Shown piece after piece: positions 53,501-63,300 of a stretch of DNA of 64,000 nucleotides (its first letter is position 1; each line of letters opens with the position of its first letter). The notes under the pieces were generated by a model, which worked only from the letters and a program-made list of their open reading frames with translations, was not told the DNA's origin and did not search any database. The position numbers were made by a program, and so were the translations under genes. This DNA is from Stentor roeselii. Its lineage: Eukaryota; Ciliophora; Heterotrichea; Heterotrichida; Stentoridae. Location of the stretch: positions 1 through 64,000 of the forward strand of contig RSEH01000027.1 in assembly GCA_006503475.1 (NCBI GenBank). Direction: 5' to 3'.

Positions 53501-53632
53501 TCAGGGAGAATTGAATTGTTGGCTGATGGAATCATTGGGTATAAGGCATGGGTCAATGGGCTGAACATGCTTATTAAGAATAAAAGTGAGTTGGAAAGAT
53601 TGAAGTATAAGATCAGTGAAGTTAAGGACTAG
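50534..53632 (+). CDS. Long coiled-coil protein with a C-terminal PH-like domain, 1032 aa
   Basis: Residues about 35-760 are almost entirely coiled coil (Leu, Glu, Lys heptads), with a short break near 270-290. A low-complexity acidic linker (760-815) leads to a folded part (815-1032). Its last 110 residues (about 915-1020) resemble a PH domain: beta-rich, then a final helix with an invariant-like Trp (GYKAWVNGLNMLI). Such proteins can link a membrane or cytoskeletal site to a partner. Basal-body, cortical or vesicle tethering roles are all possible. No orthologue is recognised. It is divergent from the small acylated gene with 35 bp between starts. Confidence 0.65.
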   Translation: MKSEMDNLTTEESLAHSPEVFSPTFKSNLSRFSISQSRREEILRFALQEGEQKLQALSSAHRMIKGTLKEKSNILLHNIQKNREDINRLEKQLEKLELNSANMTLAIKKQNQQKLEAFKVALKPLEDVMEMLHTSKATLVQQLNEKDEALKAFTEKEAEFLMCLDLKYSEDLKFENEKKGVVARIEDMKLEHPWEYKEFIEDRETKEFLAKTRENKKGKLAQLNFLDKVIADLNNQSEVLSRDIDVLRANTISHDLLVKNDAELQQLESFLDLQCRNFEGPVLSEVIEDLCTLGNFPVNQMVFKEQFRLIEREELEMLESVKNQQESFESRIEDLTRTIEELEVEVYALISVQQSDPSLERQLSQAKSNLEKTKAEAKKFSRDNQIKAQVISKWKSENRNILLITDTIRIPSDEKVSEEFKSRLSPFVTNAEHWKSMESIISRYCEKALDRENMQNSIILQKEKEDSLVDSKMETLRQVRAVKTSKESERTALHNEFKQILNTEKVTIKNLESSKLEVESANKTMFRERLNQTLQCNLNYSKIQKTYGDKAIKKLIEKETTGLKAKIEQEKKMLRENLETLYNEKLAWEKNQGELKKEISDNFLNKLTEIQNEIKRIKQEKAKVEKEIQILNDSENEAHAKLDQLAEQKRNELVKEAKKVACSHGGGRHERIEQLYNLRTKKETEIVEFESQLIQLECGLSDKETQAEMEIFKIKARIQNIQNELDEIEKAKKQAQKLEKTISKIDITTSDFASDIDIASDSPKKSIKEAFSPLEKPMSPFEINPNITEEVKDIEEDSEMPPPIRQVYSRETFEIYEEYFSDVSSEIPCPPEPKYFFDCPEAKYRPFFEAVMPLLEGSVVYKLFKLKKPVPFDPLESKVCSPETCGFAVRKMKLNKQLNKVEIRQIGKNGVESSIMVDQISSIVIPATTSDIVRARAKGGNEEHTLEKSQEFNKVYRNMKAAGKVDVNSQAFVYKAKENTLFPFVVVVKSGRIELLADGIIGYKAWVNGLNMLIKNKSELERLKYKISEVKD

Positions 53633-54534
53633 ATAATATTTTTTTATAATTTTAGGAATTTTTAGAGGATTAGTTAGATTTCTTGATAATATTTTTTACT
53701 AGTTTAAGTAGAGAATTTGGAAATAAAGACTTTTTATCTTTGTTTGGATATTGGATGGAGTTTCTGGTGGGTTTGAATTTAGGGTGAATTTGGATTGTAT
53801 ATTGAAGGAATCTTTTATTTTAGGTACTGGAGATTCGGAATCAGTTTTCACTATTGATTGGGATTAATTTCGAAGAAGAATATATCGTTATTATTTTAGA
53901 AGTTTTAATAGTATATTGACTTGTGCCTGCATTAAGTTTACTCCAATTCGCTGCATAATATGATCCTTACCATTCCAGTTTCTATCAAGATACACGATAT
54001 AGTCAGTTCCCTAAGGGAAAATATAATCAATAGCATACTCATAATCCGATTCACTTAACTTACAAATTATTCACTCCAGTTTGTATAAAATGATCATTGT
54101 TGTTCTAGTACCTTTTATATTCAGTTGCTTCGACTGGGTCTCTTAGATATAAAAATCAATCCCTTCAAATGAAAATTGATTTTTCGACTGTAAAGTTCAT
54201 CCGTTTAAAAATTAAAATGATCACCTTTTCCTCAATATCACAAGACAGACAAAAAGTCAGCAAAATATCATTATTCCCAAAAATCAAAGTTTTGAGTTAA
54301 AATTAGACCTATTTTGAATTATACAATATTTAATAGGGTGCATAAATGTTTTATCTTTTATCATATTGTTGCTTTTTTAGTGTCTTTGCAAACGAAAATC
54401 TTTTATATTCAATTTTTTAATGATCCTAAGCAAGCAACAAATAGCCATCAAATTTTAAGCTAATCTTGTGAATGTATAATATCAACAACATACATAGTTT
54501 TATATATTTAATTGAATTTGATGAATCTACTGCC
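53633..54534. other. Intergenic gap with a decayed secreted-repeat gene
   Basis: The first 200 bp are G+T-rich spacer. Then follows a minus-strand relic (listed separately) and AT-rich sequence. No intact gene. Confidence 0.5.
53900..54290 (-). pseudogene. Relic of a DUF5648-like secreted repeat gene
   Basis: On the minus strand, DNA resembling the intact gene at 54535-54972 is seen, with several pieces of the repeat (GNGDHF, the ELG.GK.G part, and EG.E.YI) in changing frames and with internal stops. It has roughly the full three-repeat length. It is a recent enough copy to be aligned by eye. Confidence 0.6.
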
Positions 54535-54972
54535 TTAATTTTTTCTGTTGCATCTCAAGTATCGTTTGAAAACGTATCCTGCAATAGATTCAAGATTCCA
54601 TCCATTTTTTCCATAGCCAAGTTCATTCCAATCAGTTGCATAAAAATGATCGAAGTCATTCCAGTATCGATAAAGAGGCACTGTATTTTCAACCTGATAC
54701 TGGAAAATATAGCCCATAACACCCTTAAGGACCCATCCATGTTTACCTTCTCCTAATTCATGAAAGTTCACCGTATAAAAACTATCGCCATTGCCAAAAT
54801 ACCTATAAAAAGGTACAGCTCCTTCTACTGGGTCTTTTATTATATAAAACTCTATCCCTTCATATGAATATCCATATTTCCCACTGCCAAGTTCCTCCCA
54901 ATCAGTTGTATAGAGATGATCTCCGTTTCCCCAATATCTGAAGACAGGCAATAATACAACTAACAAATACAT
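54535..54972 (-). CDS. Secreted three-repeat protein, DUF5648-like, copy 1 (145 aa)
   Basis: A very short hydrophobic start (MYLLVVLLP) is followed by three repeats of about 46 residues. Each has the pattern (F/Y)RY(W/F)...D.(F/L)Y(T/A)..(W/F).ELG.GK.GW..(E/K)(G/S)(I/V).(G/F)Y(I/V). This resembles the aromatic-rich repeat known as DUF5648, found in secreted proteins of bacteria and eukaryotes; its function is unknown. The tail is basic (KRYLRCNRKN). The hydrophobic start is shorter than a usual signal peptide. A string upstream of the ATG is conserved with copy 2 and a relic. Confidence 0.75.
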   Translation of the reverse strand: MYLLVVLLPVFRYWGNGDHLYTTDWEELGSGKYGYSYEGIEFYIIKDPVEGAVPFYRYFGNGDSFYTVNFHELGEGKHGWVLKGVMGYIFQYQVENTVPLYRYWNDFDHFYATDWNELGYGKNGWNLESIAGYVFKRYLRCNRKN

Positions 54973-55415
54973 AATTATAATCCATTTAAAAAAATGTTTA
55001 ATCTAAATGAGATTAATTTGGAATGATAAATTCCAAAAAAGTTAAATTGAAATGATCTTTATTATTTTTATATAGAGTTTGATTAGATCTTTAGTGTCTG
55101 ATAAGTTGAAATTATTAAGATTTTCAAAAAATAAATAACCAGATCATGAACTTGGTATTTTTTTTAGCATACCAGTTATGCACATGAATGGAATTTGTAT
55201 AAAATAATCAGCTATATATCTAGCATAAGTCAAATTAGAGGCTAAGTAGCTAAAATCTTCTAATCAATCAGATCTTAGACTTAAAAAATATATATAATTA
55301 GATATTTAAATGGTACTATTAATTTTTAATATACGGATTATGAATTTTTCACTACAATATTGTTAATACATAACGATGATATTTCATCAAAGTGATAAAG
55401 AAATGAAATTAATAT
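54973..55415. other. AT-rich gap
   Basis: The gap lies upstream of copy 1, next to the VPS9 gene end. A/T-dominated; no gene is seen. Confidence 0.45.
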
Positions 55416-56645
55416 TTACTCAAACGGACTATCCCCATCTAAACCCTCATTTTTTCCATTCTTTTCAATTCCAGTGCTTCGAGGCCTGGCAGCATTGATT
55501 TCTTCAGCAATCTTGCATATAGTATGAACAGCAGCCAGTAAGTTAGTCAAATGATATTTTTTCCCTCCCGATCCCTGTGCAATAGCAAATTCAGTCACAA
55601 AGGTAAGATTAGCCTGCAGATTCTTTGGTTTATTCATAATAATAAAATAAATAAGCAAAGGAAAATACTGATCAGCAGACATTTCCCATTTTTCAGCTTT
55701 AGCAACATTAACCCGATACAAGAACCTTTTGCATTCTTTCTCAATACTCATAGCAAGTTTACAGAAAATCTCAAGTTTTTCCCAAGGAGTTCTCAACTGA
55801 TTGATCGAATTCATGACCTGAGCACTTTCTTCAAATTCAATCCCTTCAAGATCCGTATCAAATCCAAGTTTATCAGGATGTTCTTTAACTTTTTCACAGT
55901 TTTCAATAAGAACTCTTTCCTGTTCCGTATGAAATTCAATCATCGCATTAAAAAGTTTAGGATAAATCCCATGTAAAATATTAGACTCAACCATTTCACA
56001 TAAAGTCTGATTAAAATCAGTATTCAAAGGAACTTCGTTAAACTGTTCAATTTTAAGCACTAAGATCTTCAAATCATTTAAAGCACCTTTCACTTTATTA
56101 TAAGCTTCTTTAGCGAATTGTTTAAACATGATGTAAGAGTTGTTGAAGTGGTCGATGAAAGCTTTAGAGAATTGAAAGGCTGCTTCTGAGTCTTCCACTG
56201 CACAAGAGAGGTACCCGATGTACTCTTGGGAACTTTGGAACTTGTAAATGGGGTCTGGCTTCATCATCACGTGCTTGTTGGGGTTGTCGTCAAGAGGGGC
56301 TGTTACGAAGATTTGCTTGAAAACTCGGCCTTTTGGGTCGTGTGCGTTTTCTTCTTTGATGATTTGTAAAGCGAACTTGTGGGTGTAACCTGTATGAGCC
56401 TTTATTTCGTCGTTCTTTATTATTAGGTTCTTTCCTGTCATCGTTTGGAATAAGTTGTCCACGTAGGGAGATGGCTTTATCATGTGGTCCACTGAATGGA
56501 AATTACTTATGAAGCGACGGTTTATCACGTGGTTCTTTAATGATGCAGGGTTCGGAACACAGACTAGGTAGTTGTGGGTTATCGCGTGCTCGAGAACGTC
56601 TGAAAATGTTGTTGACAAGGCTTCTTGGAAAATGTTTTCGGTCAT
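55416..56645 (-). CDS. VPS9-domain protein, probable Rab5-type GEF, 409 aa
   Basis: The C-terminal part (about 245-390) has a VPS9-type core: TPWEKL...C at its start, then ADQYFPLLIYFII, P.NL.....FV..FA, and YHLTNLLAAV. VPS9 proteins exchange nucleotide on Rab5/Rab21 at early endosomes. The first 240 residues are not a known domain and are helical from about 160. It lacks ankyrin repeats, SH2, A20-type zinc fingers or other partners, so it is a simple form. No intron; TAA stop. It sits inside the cluster of secreted repeat genes without obvious link to them. Confidence 0.8.
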   Translation of the reverse strand: MTENIFQEALSTTFSDVLEHAITHNYLVCVPNPASLKNHVINRRFISNFHSVDHMIKPSPYVDNLFQTMTGKNLIIKNDEIKAHTGYTHKFALQIIKEENAHDPKGRVFKQIFVTAPLDDNPNKHVMMKPDPIYKFQSSQEYIGYLSCAVEDSEAAFQFSKAFIDHFNNSYIMFKQFAKEAYNKVKGALNDLKILVLKIEQFNEVPLNTDFNQTLCEMVESNILHGIYPKLFNAMIEFHTEQERVLIENCEKVKEHPDKLGFDTDLEGIEFEESAQVMNSINQLRTPWEKLEIFCKLAMSIEKECKRFLYRVNVAKAEKWEMSADQYFPLLIYFIIMNKPKNLQANLTFVTEFAIAQGSGGKKYHLTNLLAAVHTICKIAEEINAARPRSTGIEKNGKNEGLDGDSPFE

Positions 56646-57718
56646 TTTTTGTTGGTTAGAGTTCTAATGGAATGGAATTAATAGCTTTGGGCTAGTATTA
56701 GTTTTTGGGAAGTGAGTGATAAGCATCTAAATGTCTTGATATATACTCTGAAAACTAAAAATCTGATTGATAAGAAGATTTCAAGGTACTTAGGCATTAA
56801 TGTAAAGTGTATCATCTGGCCATTTAACTGTCTGAAATCTTGAAAATTCCTACTTGATGAGGCACTAAAATGCAAAGCTATAATAGAATATAAAAGACCA
56901 TTTAAATTTACCTTATTTTTATACATAGGTTTATTTTTAGATTTAAACTTTGAATTAATGGATTATAATTATGTTTTTGTTGGCTTTTAGTTTATTGTCT
57001 TCATATTAGGAAACAATGAGCTTTTTATAATACAAATTGGGATAATTTGGCGTGTGAAAAGTTAATACATTCGAATGTATTGATTTTTATCTTAAGAGAC
57101 CTTATTTAAGTAGTAATATCTTTTGATAGATATTTGGCCTAAGGAAATCATTTTATGCAACATACTGGAGTGAATTAGATGCAGGTAAAAGTGGATGGGT
57201 TCTTGAGAGTGTTATATTTTCCTGATTTCGATTGACAATACAGAGTCTGCTTATTCATTAAAAGTAATCCTACAGCTGATTCAAACAATAGATGATTATA
57301 GACTCTTGTAATTATAAAATTATAATGGTAATATCATTTTTATAAACTAATTAGAGTTAATTTGGTGTAGGTAATTAGGGATGGAATCTTGAATCAATTG
57401 AAGGATGTGCTAATAAGCAGTCCTTCTCTTGCAAAAGAGTTAAATTAGAATAATTAATCATCAAATTTATTTCAGAATAATAAATTACGTATATTTGTTT
57501 ATATTACAGATTCACTAAGACTAGACTAAAATTGGACCACTATTGGCTAATTATATAGCTCATCATTTAAAAATCCAGCAGTAGAAACATTCCTATTTGC
57601 AAAAGTTCCTAAAAAGCCAAAAAAACTATCTCTAATAAAACCATTTCAATTTATCCTATATTTCCATATAAATCCAAATTTTAGATATAAAGCTTTGATT
57701 TAATGGATAATAATAATT
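56646..57718. other. Intergenic gap holding a decayed secreted-repeat gene
   Basis: The first 300 bp after the VPS9 start are AT-rich spacer; a small open frame there has no coding character. A relic follows (listed separately). The rest up to copy 2 is A/T-rich. Confidence 0.45.
56955..57440 (+). pseudogene. Relic of a DUF5648-like secreted repeat gene
   Basis: It begins with the same leader (ATGGATTATAATTATG) and a hydrophobic start (MFLLAFSLL) as the intact copies, then loses frame. Fragments YWSELDAGKSGWVLES, DNTES and LGV...GWNLESIEG mark the remains of all three repeats. It contains at least three breaks. Confidence 0.7.
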
Positions 57719-58147
57719 ATGTTAATCTTGGCTGTCTTATTACCTGTGTTTAGATATTGGGGAAACGGAGAACATTTCTATACCCCTTATTGGGATGAAC
57801 TTGGCAGTGGAAAAAACGGATATGTATTGGAATCGATTGAATATTATATTTTTAGAGACCCAGTTGAGGGAACTGTGCCTCTATATAGGTACTGGGGCAA
57901 CGGAGATCATTTTTATACAACAAACTGGAGTGAATTAGGTGCGAGTAAGAATGGATATATTCTTGAGGGTATTATGGGTTATATTTACCCAAAGGCAACT
58001 GACAATACCGTACCTCTTTACAGATACTGGAATGGTAGGGATCATTTTTATACAACTAGTTGGGGTGAACTTGGTGCAGGCAAAAATGGAAATACTCTTG
58101 AAATGATTGCTGGATATGTTCATAAGGAACCTTATGCTCCAAAATAA
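57719..58147 (+). CDS. Secreted three-repeat protein, DUF5648-like, copy 2 (142 aa)
   Basis: It has the same design as copy 1 on the opposite strand: short hydrophobic start (MLILAVLLP), three repeats with very clear YRYWGNGDHFYTTNWSELG and GKNGY.LE.I.GYI patterns, and a short basic tail. The repeats within the protein are more alike than the copies are to each other in places, suggesting internal conversion. No cysteines are present. The function is unknown; secreted or vacuolar location is inferred from the start. Confidence 0.75.
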   Translation: MLILAVLLPVFRYWGNGEHFYTPYWDELGSGKNGYVLESIEYYIFRDPVEGTVPLYRYWGNGDHFYTTNWSELGASKNGYILEGIMGYIYPKATDNTVPLYRYWNGRDHFYTTSWGELGAGKNGNTLEMIAGYVHKEPYAPK

Positions 58148-58928
58148 GCAAAGAAATAGTTTAATATTTAGATTCATTAGATCATAATAAAAGTTACATG
58201 AATGATAAATCTACGATATTTAGAATTCTATATACTAATCAAATCTAATCAAAAATAAGCAGGCATTCCAAATTTACCTTATTGGCTGAGTAATAATTCG
58301 ATATAGGGTTAATTTTCATCAAAATTTTGATATCATGGGTAATAGTTATCGTGCATATTCCTATGTATTATTATACAAATAAATTAATTTCTATACCGCT
58401 TATTGGATTAACTTAGCAGTTTAAAAATTGATAAGAGAAGGAGGGACTGAATATCATTTATAAAGATTCTGTGTAAAGAGCAGTGCTTCTCTATAACTAC
58501 TGGGTAGAGTGGTCATTTTTTACAACAAACTGAAGTTAATTATATAAAGGCAAAAGTGGATATGCTTTTAAATTATTAATGACGGGTTCAATTTTTAATC
58601 TTCCTCATATTTATATAACGATTAATCATCAGTATATTCTTAAATATTTTTCTCTTGTTGATTTCGTGACACCTGATGATATCTTTATTATTGGGTGGAA
58701 CCTGGCTTGAGCTTTCTTGTTTATCTTATATTTCTCATCCAATTTTTATAACTTATTATGAAACATAAATATAAAAATAAATCTAATTTCCTAATCCAAT
58801 ATCCAAACAAAATCTTTTAAAATCCCCAAAAATCTGCAAACCCTTAAAAAACCAAAACAAAAAATCATCCCAAGAAACCACATTACTACATAACCCATTT
58901 AATCTCTAATCAATCATCCATCTCTAAC
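58148..58928. other. Gap with a decayed repeat gene, then an A+C-rich tract
   Basis: A relic is found at about 58320-58600 (listed separately). From about 58770 to 58920 the plus strand is strongly A+C-rich with few G, up to the stop of the next minus-strand gene. Confidence 0.45.
58320..58600 (+). pseudogene. Relic of a DUF5648-like secreted repeat gene
   Basis: DNA similar to the first two repeats of copy 2 (NFYTAYWI, then the second-repeat string up to the GKSGY region) is recognisable but contains many stops and small shifts. It is the most decayed of the three relics. Confidence 0.6.
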
Positions 58929-59534
58929 CTAAAGCAACTTATCAAGTCCTTTCATAATCTCCCTAACCCTCCTCCTTTCAATTTCATCTCCCTTTCTAAA
59001 AGCATCAGCAACATTCTTCCAAATCCCTTTACTAACTCCAAATTCCGCCATCATAACTTTCATACTATCCACAATTTTATCCTGTTCATTCCTCAGCAAT
59101 TCGCCTTCAACAACTCCATTAGTTTCCCTGCTCGGATGTGCATACAAGCATCTAGTTCTAACAACATCAACTTCATTTAAAGTTTTAAACCTTTCAACCT
59201 TTTGATTATCAACATAAAGTTTATGAATATCATCCACATCAAAAGTTTTTTTAAAGTATTTCGGATTAGGTGGTAAAAACGCGATTTGATTTGCAGGGTT
59301 CATGTACAACAAAGGTTGATTCGGCATATTCGCAGCAGGATTTCTGAAGATCGAGACATAGAAAATCGCAAGCAAGTTCATATAATGCCCGATAAATGAA
59401 ACCAGTTCAACTTTGAAGGGATAAGCGAAGAGACATGCGACGACAATCGCTTGAAACCTGAACCTGTTAAAGCTTCTGCCCCAGTAAACCAGTTTTCGAT
59501 GAGTGAATCCGCCTTGAAAAGGTCTGATTATCAT
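58929..59534 (-). CDS. Small membrane protein of unknown function, 201 aa
   Basis: No family is recognised. The basic N-terminus (about 1-26, with several Arg/Phe and no acidic residue) could be a mitochondrial presequence. Hydrophobic stretches follow at about 27-43 and 45-63. The rest is soluble, with a Pro/Asn-rich linker (about 64-90) and a charged helical C-terminus. A mitochondrial inner-membrane subunit or accessory protein is one option; no motif proves it. The gene starts 12 bp after the stop of the upstream zinc-finger gene and is on the same strand. The plus strand here is A+C-rich. TAG stop. Confidence 0.55.
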   Translation of the reverse strand: MIIRPFQGGFTHRKLVYWGRSFNRFRFQAIVVACLFAYPFKVELVSFIGHYMNLLAIFYVSIFRNPAANMPNQPLLYMNPANQIAFLPPNPKYFKKTFDVDDIHKLYVDNQKVERFKTLNEVDVVRTRCLYAHPSRETNGVVEGELLRNEQDKIVDSMKVMMAEFGVSKGIWKNVADAFRKGDEIERRRVREIMKGLDKLL

Positions 59535-59546
59535 ATTTAAGCAAAA

Positions 59547-60311
59547 TTACTTGTCTTGTAAACTCTTAAAAATGACCTCGTTCATCATCTGCTCCTCATC
59601 GGTAAGGCCGGTCCAGCTGTTTTCACTTATGCCTCGATCTAAGTCGGGAACGGGGACGGGTACTTCGAAGTTTTCGAGATAGGCTTGGCCTTCATTTAAA
59701 GCTTTTGACTCTTCGGGCTGGGAATCTCGACTTGGAGATCTTTCCATCATGAGTTTCTTGTATATTTCTTCGGCGTAGACACGGTCTTGGTCTTCAGCTA
59801 GTCTTCTTACAATTTCGGTCTCGTAGTCGAACCCGGGCTGGTCTGCAAACTCGGACATCACCTCATCTGTGATTTTTTGAAGACGCTCTGTGTCCAGGTC
59901 TCGCGTTCCTAAGCAGTCGATTTCGCCAACGTGATGATCGTAGTCTCGGATCTGGATGAACTTCAGGCATCTTGGACATTGCTCTGTTCGTGATGAACAT
60001 TGATAAAGGTGGTCTGAAAACTGGTCTGGAGGAAAGTTTCCTTCGCAGAATTGACATGATTTCGGTTTTAATGGACAATCGTGAGATTTCTGATGAGATG
60101 GAAGCAAAGGAATAGAACAATTAGGACAAGGCCGTGCTGTGTGAAACTCAAGAACATGGGATTCAAGAGAAGATTTCTGAACAGGTAAGTCACAATCAGG
60201 ACATTTCATATAATTTCTCCTACAATGTATCAAGTGAAGTTCAAGACTATTCGAAGGCACTTCTTTGCCGCTTACTAAAACTTACCAATTTTCGCATTTC
60301 AGATTTTCCAT
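59547..60311 (-). CDS. Zinc-finger protein (TRAF/C2H2-like CxxC...H...C units), one 15-nt intron
   Basis: Exon 1 is 60311-60286 and exon 2 is 60270-59547. Removing the intron gives MENLKCENC followed by GKEVPSN, completing the first finger. At least four units of CxxC...(H)...C/H lie within residues 6-125 (e.g. KCPDCDLPVQ...H, PCPNCSIPLLPSHQKSHDC, CQFCEGNFPPDQF..H). This resembles TRAF-type or XIAP-associated-factor-like zinc fingers. The C-terminal half is acidic and mainly disordered, with a final helix. Protein binding or E3-adaptor function is likely; no RING is seen. The start lies 15 bp from the stop of the VPS13 gene. Confidence 0.75.
60271..60285 (-). other. 15-nt intron of the zinc-finger gene
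   Basis: On the minus strand: GTAAGTTTTAGTAAG, phase 2, A at position 10. If retained, the frame meets TAA at once. Without its removal the first zinc finger has no start codon. Confidence 0.85.
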
Positions 60312-60326
60312 TTATAAGAAAATAAC

Positions 60327-63300
60327 CTAATCCTTAAGACAATCCTTGACTTGAATGCCCTTAGGGCATTTATAAAAAACTCTTCCATCAATAGTTTTCA
60401 ATCCAAGTTCTGAAACCCTATTAAAAATGCAAGCAACTCCAGCGAATTCCAAACTTGGAATCAAGAACTGATGAGATTTTCCAGCGACAGCCAAGAAAAA
60501 CACTCCATCAAAAAAATGAACTTCAAGTCTCTGGAGGTCAAAAAGTTGAACTTTTTTCTTTAACTTTGCATTTCTGACATAAATCAGCCAGTTAAGGGTG
60601 ATAATGATGAAAACCTGTGAATTTTCCAAGACATTTGGCCCAACAGGTAACAAACATTCAGTGAAATAAAGAATCTTTTCTTCTCGAAACTCTTCAAAGC
60701 TATATAAAAACGCTTGAGCCTGTGCAAATCCTTCATTATAAGCTTCAATCGCTACTTTCGAGGTCCAATGTCGTGGAAACCTTGCTCTTCCAAAGGTATG
60801 AATTTTTCCTTCAGCAACTAAACTAGCAGTTGAAGCAATTGTAGAAGTGATCACATTTCCAAGTTTCAAAACAAGTTTAAAAGGTGAAACAATAAGTCCC
60901 ACAGTTCCTGACAAAAGTCCTGAAGCGAATCCTTTAGCTCCTCGACTTTTCGCTCCTTTGAAAGGTTTAACGACGACTCCAGCAATGCCCTGAAAGATGT
61001 CATTAGCGCCTTCTTTTAGTCCAGTCACTGCATTTTTTCCAATGTCGCCTGAATCCAAAGGCTGCACTGAGGCCGTCTCGCCAGTGGCGGACTTCAGGAC
61101 ATTATAAAGGCCGCCTGTTATTTTCGAAGCGGATTCAAAGCTGCCCTTGATGACTGACGTGACCAAAGACCGGACGCCTTTGCCCAGCCCGACCACGAAG
61201 GCCTTGGGACCGCCTAAGAGACCTTTGGCCGGTTCTGTCATGAACTGGAAGACGCCAGTCCCAAGAGTTTCTATCAGCGACAAGGGATTTCCGATAATGT
61301 CAATTGATCCAAATATCTTATATATCTGAACCATTCCTTGCCTTGCATAGTTCTTCACTAAAAGACTTCGGAAGTTTGAAAGTGTTTGAAATGAATTGAT
61401 TATGATTATTTCATTGAAGTTTAATTTTGAATTCGATATGTTGATGAAAGCACCTCCGACGGCTTTTAACACCCTGAATAATTTTTTGGATTCTTTGGAT
61501 TTACTTGGTTTTGATGAACGTTGGAAGGTTAAAGTGAATTGCATCACGCCTAACTTGATGAAACGAAAATACCATTTTGATTGAGAAGATGCTTTTGATG
61601 CTGGGGTCTCGAGTTTTGAATATGATGGACTTATTGAATCTTGAAGGGAAGATGTGGAAGACTTTAGGATTTTGAAGAGGTTGCCAAGGTGGACTAGCTT
61701 TATAATTGTCTCTTCGTTTAGCTTTAGTTGAGTCTTTTGAAGAACAAGGTCGAAGTTTTGAATGATTTTTATTGAAGGAGTCATTTCTCCTGACCTGGAG
61801 ACTTTGAAAGAATTCACCATTTCTACTTGAAATTCTAAATAGTTACTTTTTTCTGAGTTTTGTGGACTTTCTTTGAATTCTGATAAGGGACAGAGGATTA
61901 CTGGGAATAGGTCTGGGTCTGGGTCGCAGGAGTCGATTTGAAGATGACGGACTTTGAATACAACATTGATTTTCTGTTCTTTTCTTGAAGAAGTTGTAAA
62001 GTTTTCAAGGCCAAGTTCTAGTTTAAAGTTTTTAAAAGAAATGTAAAAAGTTTCTCGGTTTTCCTGGTCGAATAAAGAAATTCCTATTTCTTTTGAAGTT
62101 ATTTTAAATGCAAAAAGTGATCCTTGAGGTACAAGAGAAATTTCTTTTGAGTCTCTGGAGTCCTTCGATTCATTCAAATCAGTACTTTTGTAACTTTTAA
62201 TTCGTTGATTAAAAACATCTTCAAAGTCCGTAGCATATTCAGGACTCTTTAAATAAAATTCCCTTGTCGAGTCTTTAATTTCATTATAAACAAAACAATC
62301 TCCAAGTTTCTTAAAAGTTTTTTCATGAGTGTCAACAGAATTAACATCAGTCCCTTTAGCACCCTTATTAAAAAACAATTTCTCAATAGAGTACTTTCCC
62401 TGCAAATCCTGGTAAAACACTTTCAATTTTTTCTTATTCAAGGTATGATCATCCCACGCAAAGTAACAATAAGATCCAGGTTTCAACTTCAATTCTTTTT
62501 CTTCTACTCCAGCCTGACAATATCTAATCTCTTTTCTCGTGTAATTAAAAATTCTAAAGTCAGGGTCTTTCGGGTTAGTTAAAGCGACATGAATAGTCGA
62601 TTCATCTGCTGAGGTAATAGAAACCTGTACAAATCGAGTAGTCGACAAGTACCAAGGTGTTCTTTTCGACTTTTTACTAGGTACAAAGTCAGGGTCTTCC
62701 AATTTCAGCTGAAAATCATTCAAATTTTCCAAAGAAAATCGACCTGACCAATGACTCGAATTCGCTGAAAGTTCAACAGACTTAAACTTATCAATGAAAG
62801 AATAATCAAAACTAACACCTTCTGGGCAAGCTTCTGAAATGCAAGGAATTTTCATTTGTTCTGATGAATGCCCTGCTTGTCTCATAAAAACAGGAGCTTC
62901 TAAATAGTTCCATATCAAAAAACGTGGAGATAGGTGGATCATTGTTGTTAGTTTCAAAGGATCTGGACATGATGATATCTTTATTCCGATTGTCACTAGT
63001 TTTGGACTTGGATATGAAAGAAATGTTTCTAAAGCTCCTGAAACTCCAATTGTGTCGATTCGGAATTCTTCTGACCAGGACGAGTCTGTTTCGGAAAGCT
63101 TCAACTGGATCTTTTTGTTGTCTGTTGAGAAGAAACTTCGGGAGTATGAAGGAAGGACCAGGTCGTAGATGTTTAGGTTGTGGCTTGTCTTGTTTATTAT
63201 TAGGTAGTCGGAAAATAATGTAAGGATTTGAGGGTAAAATTTAGACTTTTCTTCTTTTTCTTGATCGGATAGGTCGAGTTTAGAGGGCTCGAAACCTGCA

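Noticed and set aside
56678-56926. 82-aa minus-strand open frame before the VPS9 gene
   Set aside because: It has no domain, no coding-like codon use and lies in AT-rich spacer, so it is likely chance.
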